8,557 nucleotides of DNA from JAPYTU01 sp036166735 (GTDB taxonomy: Bacteria > Bacteroidota > Bacteroidia > Cytophagales > MED-G16). The notes under the pieces are model-generated. The model was not told the origin of the DNA. It did not search any database and saw only the letters and a list, made by a program, of their open reading frames with translations. Positions 1 to 5,604 of this stretch are shown here, piece after piece. Each line of letters opens with the position of its first letter. Position 1 is the first letter of the stretch. Where the stretch lies: the NCBI GenBank assembly GCA_036166735.1, contig JAYZHG010000061.1, forward strand, positions 1 through 8,557. The letters run 5' to 3'. The translations under genes and the position numbers were made by a program.

Positions 1-1106
1 GCTAATCTTTCTTGAAGTTTTTCCTTATCATATTCTGAAGTAGTATTTTTAATTTGTTTTTTAATTTGATTAACTCTAGCATTTATATCAGATTTTTTTC
101 CTGCACCACTAACTATTGTAGTATTATCTTTATCTATATTAACTTTATCTGCTGTACCTAAATAATCTATTGTAGCGCTTTCAAGTTTATAACCTCTTTC
201 TTCTGATATTACAGTTCCTCCAGTTAAAATAGCTAAATCTTCCAACATTGCTTTTCTCCTATCACCAAAACCAGGTGCTTTAACTGCAGCTACTTTTAAT
301 GCACCTCTAATTTTATTAACAACTATTGTTGCTAATGCTTCACCTTCTATGTCTTCAGCAATAATTAAAAGAGGTTTACCACTTTGAGATACTAATTCCA
401 AGATAGGAAGTAATTCTTTCATAGCAGATATTTTTTTATCATAAATTAATATGTGAGGATTTTCTAGTTCTACTTCCATTTTATCACTATTAGTTACAAA
501 ATATGGAGACAAATAACCTCTATCAAACTGCATACCCTCGACTGTTTTTACTTCAGTTTCAGTACCTTTTGCTTCTTCGACAGTTATGACGCCATCTCTA
601 CCTACCTTATCCATTGCATTAGCAACCATGCTACCAATCTCATGATCGTTATTTGCAGAAACAGTAGCTACTTGAGAAATTTCACTTGAATCTTTAATTT
701 CTTTAGATTGATCTTGAAGTTCAGAAACCACAACTTTAACAGCTTTGTCAATTCCTCTTTTTAAATCCATTGGATTTGCACCTGCAGCAACATTTTTAAT
801 TCCATTATTAAATATTGCTTGAGCAAGTACAGTGGCAGTTGTTGTTCCGTCACCTGCATCATCAGCAGTTTTTGAAGCTACTTCTTTAACTAATTGAGCT
901 CCCATGTTTTCAACAGCGTCTTTTAGCTCAATTTCTTTAGCTACAGTAACACCATCCTTAGTAATTGTAGGAGCTCCAAATTTTTTATCTAGTATAACAT
1001 TTCTTCCTTTTGGTCCTAATGTTACTTTTACTGCGTTAGCAAGAATATCAACTCCTTTTCTTAAATTTTCTCTTGATTCAGTATTAAAATGTATTTCTTT
1101 TGCCAT
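1..1106 (-). CDS. groEL: Chaperonin GroEL (60 kDa), 3' part beyond window edge
   Basis: This is the large subunit of the ATP-driven cytosolic folding chamber that works with GroES. Translating the minus strand from the ATG at 1106 gives MAKEIHF and then 368 complete codons of a usual length near 545. About the last third, including the distal catalytic Asp (E. coli D398), lies outside the window. Visible hallmarks are the nucleotide-pocket motif TLGPKGRNV (residues 29-37), D51 in TKDGVT, the AGDGTTTATVL loop (84-94), the apical-domain stretch QFDRGYLSPYF (193-203), and KAPGFGDRRKAMLEDLA (276-292). No frameshift or loss of a key residue is seen. It starts 20 nt after the groES stop codon, so the two genes are surely cotranscribed. 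The only promoter-like signals for the pair lie upstream of groES. The identification is secure; only the missing C-terminus is unknown. Confidence 0.98.
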   Translation of the reverse strand, partial: MAKEIHFNTESRENLRKGVDILANAVKVTLGPKGRNVILDKKFGAPTITKDGVTVAKEIELKDAVENMGAQLVKEVASKTADDAGDGTTTATVLAQAIFNNGIKNVAAGANPMDLKRGIDKAVKVVVSELQDQSKEIKDSSEISQVATVSANNDHEIGSMVANAMDKVGRDGVITVEEAKGTETEVKTVEGMQFDRGYLSPYFVTNSDKMEVELENPHILIYDKKISAMKELLPILELVSQSGKPLLIIAEDIEGEALATIVVNKIRGALKVAAVKAPGFGDRRKAMLEDLAILTGGTVISEERGYKLESATIDYLGTADKVNIDKDNTTIVSGAGKKSDINARVNQIKKQIKNTTSEYDKEKLQERL

Positions 1107-1126
1107 AGTATTAGTTTTTTAATAAT

Positions 1127-1405
1127 TTAAACAGTTCCAAAAATGTCTGATTCTTTCATTATTAGATAATCTACTCCATTTATGTTTAGTTCAGTTCCGG
1201 AATATTTACCATATAATACTTGATCACCCACTTTAACTGTGATTTTGTTTTCTTTTGTACCATTTCCAATAGCAATTATTTTGCCTTTTTGTGGTTTTTC
1301 TTTTGCTGTATCAGGAATAATAATACCTGATGCTGTTTTTTCTTCAGCTGTAGCTGGTTCAACAAGAACTCTATCTGCTAAAGGTTTAAAATTTATTTTT
1401 GCCAT
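1127..1405 (-). CDS. groES: Co-chaperonin GroES (10 kDa)
   Basis: This 92-residue protein forms the heptameric lid of the GroEL chamber. The N-terminus reads FKPLADRVLVEP (residues 6-17). It is followed by the mobile loop that docks on GroEL, around residues 23-36 (KTASGIIIPDTAKE), and then by KPQKGKIIAIGNG. The C-terminal beta strands contain GDQVLYGKYSGTEL and end in SDIFGTV. The length is close to the usual 90-97 residues. The ATG at 1405 is the natural start because it gives the expected MAKINFKPL opening. No Shine-Dalgarno sequence precedes it; the leader is A/T only, as is usual in Bacteroidota. The gene lies 106 bp after secG and 20 bp before groEL. The 106-bp gap holds an inverted repeat and a sigma-54-like promoter, so groES probably heads its own transcription unit. 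Confidence 0.98.
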   Translation of the reverse strand: MAKINFKPLADRVLVEPATAEEKTASGIIIPDTAKEKPQKGKIIAIGNGTKENKITVKVGDQVLYGKYSGTELNINGVDYLIMKESDIFGTV

Positions 1406-1439
1406 TTAATTAAAATTTAAAAATTCAAAATATTATAAT

Positions 1440-1454
1440 ACATAAACTGTGCCA
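1440..1454 (-). promoter_or_regulatory. Candidate sigma-54 (-24/-12) promoter for groES-groEL
   Basis: On the minus strand the sequence TGGCACAGTTTATGT matches the sigma-54 consensus TGGCAC-N5-TTGCW. The -24 half TGGCAC is perfect. The spacing GG-N10-G is exact, and the -12 half is ATGTA instead of TTGCA. The invariant -12 G would be at 1441, which predicts a start near 1429 and a leader of about 24 nt before the groES ATG. A sigma-54 activator is encoded in the same gene cluster. The imperfect -12 half and the absence of transcript data keep this a candidate. A weaker TATTTTG (1432-1426) could be part of a housekeeping promoter, but it does not fit TAnnTTTG exactly. Confidence 0.5.
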
Positions 1455-1476
1455 CATTATATTATTTATTAATAAT

Positions 1477-1511
1477 GGACAAATTGTCAAAAAAATTTGA
1501 AAAATTGACAG
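1477..1511. promoter_or_regulatory. Candidate operator: inverted repeat plus third half-site upstream of groES
   Basis: Read on the plus strand, positions 1477-1489 are GGACA-AAT-TGTCA, a near-perfect inverted repeat (TGACA-ATT-TGTCC on the minus strand). A further TGACA half-site lies at 1506-1510, just after the secG stop codon. Its centre is 21 bp from the TGTCA arm, about two helical turns. The same TGACA-N3-TGTCA pattern occurs upstream of miaB. The repeat is centred about 54 bp upstream of the predicted sigma-54 start. I infer a protein-binding site; the regulator is not proven, though the EBP encoded in this cluster is the obvious candidate. The arms could also pair in RNA, but no T-run follows them, so a terminator is unlikely. 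Confidence 0.45.
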
Positions 1512-1865
1512 TTAAATTAATGAGTCTATTGCAGAATCATTTAGTCCTTCTATTTCATTTGGTATACTAGGTGGTAAACTAGTTTGCTCATTAGCTCTAT
1601 TTATATTAGGGGAAACATTTTCAACATTTGTGTCTGGTGATTCTATAAAAACATTAGTTAATAGTGTTAATAAAACTATTGTAATAGCAAGTGTCCATGT
1701 GATATTTTCTAATAGATTATTTGTTTTTTGAACTCCCATATATTGATTAGAACTACCTCCACCAAATTGAGAAGATAAACCTCCACCTTTAGAATTTTGT
1801 ACTAATATTACTAAAATTAGTAAAACAGCTATAAAAATTATAATACCAACTATAATTGAGTACAT
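1512..1865 (-). CDS. secG: Preprotein translocase subunit SecG
   Basis: SecG is the small non-essential-type subunit of the SecYEG channel in the inner membrane. The 117-residue product has two hydrophobic helices, about residues 4-23 and 53-72. Between them is the family signature loop LVQNSKGGGLSSQFGG (residues 21-36). The tail after the second helix (from about 73) is polar, rich in Asn, Glu and Ser, and poorly conserved in the family. The length fits Bacteroidota SecG proteins. The ATG at 1865 follows the stop of the TPR gene by 3 nt, and those 3 nt are themselves a second in-frame TAA. No Shine-Dalgarno sequence is seen. The gene is the last of the tightly packed miaB-to-secG run; the 106-bp gap after it separates the chaperonin genes. 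Confidence 0.95.
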   Translation of the reverse strand: MYSIIVGIIIFIAVLLILVILVQNSKGGGLSSQFGGGSSNQYMGVQKTNNLLENITWTLAITIVLLTLLTNVFIESPDTNVENVSPNINRANEQTSLPPSIPNEIEGLNDSAIDSLI

Positions 1866-1868
1866 TTA

Positions 1869-2330
1869 TTAATTATTTAGTTCTTCAATTTTTTTTGCAA
1901 AGTAAGCTTTTTTTTCTGAATTTTTTAAGATTAATTTTTTATAAATTTTTATTGCTTTATTTGGCTTATTTTGTTTTATAAGAATTTTGGCTAAATTTTC
2001 TGATTCAAAATTTAAAATATTATTTTTATTTTTTGATAAATCAATAGATTTTTTATCAAATTTTTTTTTTCTTTTTATTTTTGGATCATTTTTAATAAAA
2101 TTATCAATTATAAAATTTTGATTTATAAAATTACTATCTATATAAGTTTTTAGATATTTTCTATTTGGATGCCTAATTGCTAATGAATTAAGATGCATTT
2201 TATAATTGTTGTGATTTGATCTTTGTAAATCAAAAAGATTTAAAATTAGAAAATATTTATACTTATTTTTAATAGTATCGACATTATCAATATTAAAATC
2301 ATTCAGTTTTAGTTTATTTACTTTCTTCAT
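1869..2330 (-). CDS. Small Lys/Asn-rich TPR-repeat protein, function unknown
   Basis: No biochemical function is known to me. The 153-residue product has no signal peptide or membrane helix, so it is probably cytoplasmic. Residues about 19-65 (around YKYFLILNLFDLQRSN and LAIRHPNRKYLKTYI) resemble an N-terminal segment that I recall from Bacteroidota TPR proteins, usually of the form PYFQ...LK...APDR..L. The C-terminus (about 110-152) fits one TPR helix pair: ENLAKILIKQNKPNKAIKIYKKLILKNSEK. The linker between them is very basic (KIKRKKKFDKK) and includes a run of ten A at 2070-2061 of the minus strand. Both recognisable parts lie in one frame across this run, so the gene looks intact. Its ATG directly abuts the lptE stop codon (TAAATG), implying translational coupling. 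Position between lptE and secG fits the usual Bacteroidota order, from memory. Confidence 0.8.
   Translation of the reverse strand: MKKVNKLKLNDFNIDNVDTIKNKYKYFLILNLFDLQRSNHNNYKMHLNSLAIRHPNRKYLKTYIDSNFINQNFIIDNFIKNDPKIKRKKKFDKKSIDLSKNKNNILNFESENLAKILIKQNKPNKAIKIYKKLILKNSEKKAYFAKKIEELNN
2061..2070. repeat. Homopolymer run T10 (A10 in the coding strand of the TPR gene)
   Basis: Ten consecutive T on the plus strand encode part of the basic linker RKKKFDKK of the TPR protein. It is the longest homopolymer I noticed in the window. It could cause polymerase or sequencing slippage, but the frame is open on both sides and homology-like motifs are found before and after it. Confidence 0.85.
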
Positions 2331-2855
2331 TTACCAATTTGCTACAGACGAATTAAATATATCTAGTATTATTTGATCAAAAATTTCTTCAACGAACTCT
2401 TGTTCATTAGATGATAGTTCTTCTGTGTTTTGATTAAAATCTTTATAAAATGAAAATGTCTTATTTTCATAATTAAATTGATCATCTTGATTATTTAAAT
2501 AAGATGCATTTACTCTTAAAGTCAATCTAGTTAATCCAGAGAAATATTGAGAATCTCTACCTCCTTCAGCAGTAGGAGCTACTGGAGAAAGTGAAAAATC
2601 TTCAATTGTACCTTCAATTTCTAAGTCACCATCTTCCTTTACTAGTAATAAACTAGTATTTCTTTGAAAATAATCTTTTAGTTTTTCGGTAAAAAGAACG
2701 CTCATATTTGATGGTCCTAATGGTGAATTATTAAAAAAATTATCAATACTAATTGTTTTGATTTCTGGTGAAATGGAAGCACCGGTAAATGAATAAACAC
2801 CACAACCGTATAGTGTTATTAGAATTAATATATAAAGTAATCTAAGATTTTTCAA
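2331..2855 (-). CDS. lptE: LPS-assembly lipoprotein LptE family
   Basis: LptE is the outer-membrane lipoprotein that plugs and helps assemble LptD, the pore that places lipopolysaccharide on the cell surface. The 174-residue product begins with a basic, hydrophobic lipoprotein signal peptide (MKNLRLLYILILITLYGC); the lipobox LYGC gives lipidated Cys18. The segment after it, GVYSFTGASISPEIKTISID (19-38), is the recognisable opening of Bacteroidota LptE-like proteins. Further landmarks are the F/Y-rich strand LTRLTLRVNASYLN (about 109-122) and the terminal helix FVEEIFDQIILDIFNSSVANW. The length is usual for this family. Its start overlaps the end of the EBP gene by 14 nt, and its stop codon touches the next ATG, so it is inside one transcription unit. 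The family is divergent in sequence, so the assignment rests on lipobox, opening motif, length and context together. Confidence 0.88.
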   Translation of the reverse strand: MKNLRLLYILILITLYGCGVYSFTGASISPEIKTISIDNFFNNSPLGPSNMSVLFTEKLKDYFQRNTSLLLVKEDGDLEIEGTIEDFSLSPVAPTAEGGRDSQYFSGLTRLTLRVNASYLNNQDDQFNYENKTFSFYKDFNQNTEELSSNEQEFVEEIFDQIILDIFNSSVANW

Positions 2856-4080
2856 GCTTATAATGTTTTATTTTTCTATATAGGGTTCTTTCAGATATAC
2901 CCAAATCTTTTGCGGCAGATTTTCTTTTATTTTTATTTTTTGATAAAGCTTTTATTATGAGTTCTTTTTCTTTTTTTTCAATACTTAAAGATTCATTTTC
3001 ATTGTATACTTCTGTTGCAATTTGGTAAGCGTTTTCCTTTTCTTTTAAGTTTTTATCTTGAACTCTTAATTCATCAGAATTAATATTTAATGAGTGTGTG
3101 GTAAGTAGTTTTTTTTGATCCTCAGATACTTCAATTCTTGAGTTCTTACTTAAAATAGAATTAATTAATTTTTTTAATTCATTAACATCATTTTTAACGT
3201 CAAAAAGTATTTTATATAATAAATCTCTCTCATTATAATTTTCATTACTTTCATTTTTTAAAAATGAATTTTGAATTATTGGCAAGCTAGAGTTATTAGG
3301 TAAATATTTTTTTAATGTTTCTTTATTAACATCTCTATTTATTTCTAGTATTGATATTTGTTCTGCTAGATTTTTTAATTCCCTAATATTACCTGGAAAT
3401 CTATATTTTATAATTTCATTTTTAGCGGAGTCATTTAATCTTATTGGAACCATTTTGTTTTTATCAGAAAAATCAGAAGAAAATTTTCTAAACAATAATG
3501 TTATATCTTCACCTCTCTCTCTTAATGGTGGAACTATAATTGGTACAGTATTTAATCTGTAATATAAATCTTCCCTAAATTTTTTATTTTTTACAGCATC
3601 TTTAAGTTTGATATTCGTAGCTGCTATTATTCTTACATCTGTTTTTAATACTTTAGAGGATCCTACTTTTATAAATTCACCATTTTCTATAATTCTAAGT
3701 AATCTAGATTGAGTACTTAATGGCATTTCTCCAATTTCATCTAAAAAAATTGTTCCGCCATTTGTTACTTCAAAATACCCTTTTCTAGATTCATTAGCAC
3801 CTGTAAAAGAACCTTTCTCATGACCAAAAAGTTCTGAATCAATTGTTCCTTCTGGAATTGCACCGCAATTTACCGCTATAAATTGACCATGTTTTCTTTT
3901 ACTCATAGAGTGTATAATTTTTGAAAAAGATTCTTTTCCACTTCCACTTTCACCTGCAATTAAGACACTCATGTCCGTTGGTGCCACTTGAATAGCAACT
4001 TCAATGGCATGGTTAAGTGATGTTGAGTTACCAACAATACCAAATTTTTGTTTAACGGTTTTTATTTTGTTTTCTATCAT
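2842..4080 (-). CDS. Sigma-54-dependent enhancer-binding protein (AAA+ plus Fis-type HTH), no receiver domain
   Basis: This 412-residue transcription activator uses ATP hydrolysis to open sigma-54 promoters. AAA+ core: Walker A GESGSGKE (43-50), sigma-54 contact loop GSFTGA (90-95, a variant of GAFTGA), Walker B TIFLDEIGEM (110-119), sensor I AATN (153-156), arginine-finger region FREDLYYRLN (168-177) and sensor II FPGNIRELKN (228-237). A polar, Asn/Lys/Glu-rich linker (about 262-365, with a possible coiled coil near 284-310) leads to a Fis-type helix-turn-helix at the C-terminus (AAKDLGISERTLYRKIKHY, 389-407). The AAA+ domain begins within about 15 residues of the start, so there is no receiver, GAF or PAS domain; activity must be set by a partner protein or by its amount. 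The ATG at 4080 is 1 nt after the miaB stop. Its targets are not given by the sequence; shared inverted repeats before miaB and groES make these candidates. Confidence 0.95.
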   Translation of the reverse strand: MIENKIKTVKQKFGIVGNSTSLNHAIEVAIQVAPTDMSVLIAGESGSGKESFSKIIHSMSKRKHGQFIAVNCGAIPEGTIDSELFGHEKGSFTGANESRKGYFEVTNGGTIFLDEIGEMPLSTQSRLLRIIENGEFIKVGSSKVLKTDVRIIAATNIKLKDAVKNKKFREDLYYRLNTVPIIVPPLRERGEDITLLFRKFSSDFSDKNKMVPIRLNDSAKNEIIKYRFPGNIRELKNLAEQISILEINRDVNKETLKKYLPNNSSLPIIQNSFLKNESNENYNERDLLYKILFDVKNDVNELKKLINSILSKNSRIEVSEDQKKLLTTHSLNINSDELRVQDKNLKEKENAYQIATEVYNENESLSIEKKEKELIIKALSKNKNKRKSAAKDLGISERTLYRKIKHYKLEKS

Positions 4081-4081
4081 T

Positions 4082-5449
4082 TTAAGCTATTTCACCAAAT
4101 AATGTAGCTGAATTACAAGTTTTTATTTCAACATCTACATATAAATTGTTACTATTTTTTCTTTTTGGAAATATAACCACTTTATTTTCTGATGTTCTTC
4201 CTTTTAAATAATCATTAGATTTTCTTGAATTTCCTTCTATTAGTACTTTATATCTATTTCCAATAGAAAGATTGTTTCTTTTCAATGAATGTTCTTTTTG
4301 TTTATTTATAATTTCTGAAAGTCTTCTCTTTTTAGTTTCTAAAGTAATATCATCATCGTATTTTCTTTGAGCTAATGTTCCAGGTCTTTCAGAATAATAA
4401 AACATATAAGAGTAATCATAAATTACTTTGTCCATAAGACTTAAAGTGTCTTGATGTTCTTTTTCAGTTTCAGAACAAAAACCTGCAATAAAATCTGATG
4501 ATATTCCACATTCATTACCTAAAACATTTTTTATATCCATAACTTTATTTAAATACCAATCTCTGTCATAGGTTCGATTCATCATTTTTAAAATTCTAGA
4601 ATTTCCACTTTGTGCAGGTAAATGAATGTAATTACAAACATTTTCATTTGATTTTATTACCTCTAAAACATCTTTTGTTATGTCTTTTGGGTGAGAAGTA
4701 GAAAATCTAATTCTTAAATCTGAATTGATTTTTGCTATCATTTCTAATAAATTTGCAAATGAAATAATATCATTTTTTAATTCTAAATTTTTTTCAAGTT
4801 TCTTTTTATTGTTAATTTTTTTAGACCATTTATATGAATCTACATTTTGACCTAATAAAGTTATTTCTCTGTATCCTTTTCTAAACAAATCTTTAGCTTC
4901 TTCAACTATTGTATAGGGGTTTCTGCTCCTTTCTCTTCCTCTTGTAAATGGAACAACACAAAATGAACACATATTATCACATCCTCTCATTATAGATATG
5001 TAAGCATTTATACCATTAGAATTAATCCTTAATGGAATTATATCTTCATAGGTTTCTTCTAGAGATAAAATTGTATTGATGACTTTTTTATCATCTTTTA
5101 AATTATCAATTAAATTTGGTAAATCTCTATAAGAATCAGGACCTACAACTAGATCTACAATTTTTTCTTCAATTAATAATTTTTCTTTTAATCTTTCAGC
5201 CATACAACCAAGAATTCCAATTTTTAATTCGTTGGTATTTTTCTTGTATTTATTAAATAATTTTAATCTTTTTCTTATAGTTTGTTCTGCCTTATCTCTT
5301 ATTGAACATGTATTTATAAGTATTAGATTAGCTTCTTCAGGATTTTTTGATAATTTATACCCTTCTTTATTAAGAATTGATGCAACTATTTCACTATCTG
5401 AAAAGTTCATTGCACAACCATAACTTTCTATATAAAACTTATTTTTCAT
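4082..5449 (-). CDS. miaB: tRNA-2-methylthio-N6-dimethylallyladenosine synthase MiaB
   Basis: MiaB is a radical-SAM methylthiotransferase that converts i6A37 to ms2i6A37 in tRNAs reading UNN codons. The 455-residue protein has the N-terminal UPF0004 domain with three cluster cysteines C12 (ESYGCAMNFSDSE), C48 (INTCSIRDKAE) and C82 (LGCMAER). The radical-SAM motif RGCDNMCSFC gives C157, C161 and C164. Further marks are VPFTRGRERSR (166-176), LLGQNVDSY (198-206), RFSTSHPKD (248-256), and a C-terminal TRAM domain (about 394-455, ending CNSATLFGEIA). A Lys/Asn-rich insert at about 207-230 fits my memory of Bacteroidota MiaB. The first cluster motif reads CAMN where CQMN is usual. The ATG at 5449 opens directly into the conserved FYIESYGC strand and lies 11 nt after a TAnnTTTG element, giving a very short leader. 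It heads the operon that includes the EBP gene. Confidence 0.97.
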   Translation of the reverse strand: MKNKFYIESYGCAMNFSDSEIVASILNKEGYKLSKNPEEANLILINTCSIRDKAEQTIRKRLKLFNKYKKNTNELKIGILGCMAERLKEKLLIEEKIVDLVVGPDSYRDLPNLIDNLKDDKKVINTILSLEETYEDIIPLRINSNGINAYISIMRGCDNMCSFCVVPFTRGRERSRNPYTIVEEAKDLFRKGYREITLLGQNVDSYKWSKKINNKKKLEKNLELKNDIISFANLLEMIAKINSDLRIRFSTSHPKDITKDVLEVIKSNENVCNYIHLPAQSGNSRILKMMNRTYDRDWYLNKVMDIKNVLGNECGISSDFIAGFCSETEKEHQDTLSLMDKVIYDYSYMFYYSERPGTLAQRKYDDDITLETKKRRLSEIINKQKEHSLKRNNLSIGNRYKVLIEGNSRKSNDYLKGRTSENKVVIFPKRKNSNNLYVDVEIKTCNSATLFGEIA

Positions 5450-5460
5450 AATTATTTAGA

Positions 5461-5491
5461 CAAATTTACAATAAGACTGACAAAATGTCAA
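5461..5491 (-). promoter_or_regulatory. Bacteroidota-type promoter for miaB operon
   Basis: On the minus strand a TTG (5491-5489) is followed after 20 nt by TAAATTTG (5468-5461), an exact match to the -7 consensus TAnnTTTG. The spacing is within the 17-23 nt known for the Bacteroidota housekeeping sigma factor. The G of the -7 element is 11 nt before the miaB ATG, so the transcript would have only a few untranslated bases. The spacer contains most of the palindrome described separately, so binding there should block RNA polymerase. Confidence 0.6.
5478..5490. promoter_or_regulatory. Palindromic operator candidate TGACA-N3-TGTCA
   Basis: Positions 5478-5490 read TGACA-AAA-TGTCA, a perfect 5-bp-arm inverted repeat. 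It lies between the -33 and -7 elements of the miaB promoter and touches the -33 TTG. The same arms with the same 3-bp spacer recur upstream of groES (1477-1489, one mismatch). I did not find the pattern elsewhere in the window. Its place suggests a repressor site for the miaB-EBP-lptE-secG operon; it might also affect the divergent plus-strand gene. Confidence 0.5.
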
Positions 5492-5550
5492 TATATATTA
5501 TTTTTTATAATATTATAGTGATTTATTATTGTTGAGTACACTAATAGTTA

Positions 5551-5579
5551 TTGATTTCAAAATATTAATTATTATATTG
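5551..5579 (+). promoter_or_regulatory. Weak promoter candidate for the Asp-box gene
   Basis: A TTG at 5551-5553 is followed after 19 nt by TATATTG (5573-5579), one base short of the TAnnTTTG consensus. The ATG at 5605 lies 25 nt further on. Spacing and position fit a Bacteroidota promoter, but in such AT-rich DNA partial matches are expected by chance. Confidence 0.3.
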
Positions 5580-5604
5580 AATTTAAATAGACAATAACTT
5601 AATT

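Larger units (their letters stand above)
5450..5604. other. Divergent intergenic region, miaB and Asp-box gene
   Basis: This 155-bp stretch separates two genes transcribed away from each other and must hold both of their promoters. It is almost entirely A/T. It contains the miaB promoter elements and an inverted repeat close to miaB, and a weaker promoter candidate close to the plus-strand gene. I see no tRNA, small ORF or terminator in it. Confidence 0.85.

Noticed and set aside
904..1122. 72-codon plus-strand open frame
   Set aside because: It is antisense to the 5' end of groEL, whose minus-strand product is unmistakable; the translation has no recognisable features.
1485..1510. Rho-independent terminator after secG
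   Set aside because: TGTCAA and TTGACA could form a 6-bp stem, but the loop is 14 nt, the stem is AT-rich and no T-run follows on the minus strand.
1406..1511. CIRCE element (TTAGCACTC-N9-GAGTGCTAA) for HrcA control of groESL
   Set aside because: No such sequence is present in the secG-groES gap; the inverted repeat there has different arms.
2842..4080. EBP as a truncated response regulator
   Set aside because: Its ATG is 1 nt after the miaB stop, the AAA+ domain is complete, and stand-alone EBPs such as PspF are a known functional form.
5232..5423. 63-codon plus-strand open frame
   Set aside because: It is antisense to the conserved N-terminal domain of miaB and has no promoter or recognisable motif.
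5506..5511. TATAAT as a classical -10 box for the plus-strand gene
   Set aside because: Bacteroidota promoters use a different consensus, no proper -35 is spaced 16-18 bp upstream, and TATAAT is expected by chance in this A/T-only stretch.
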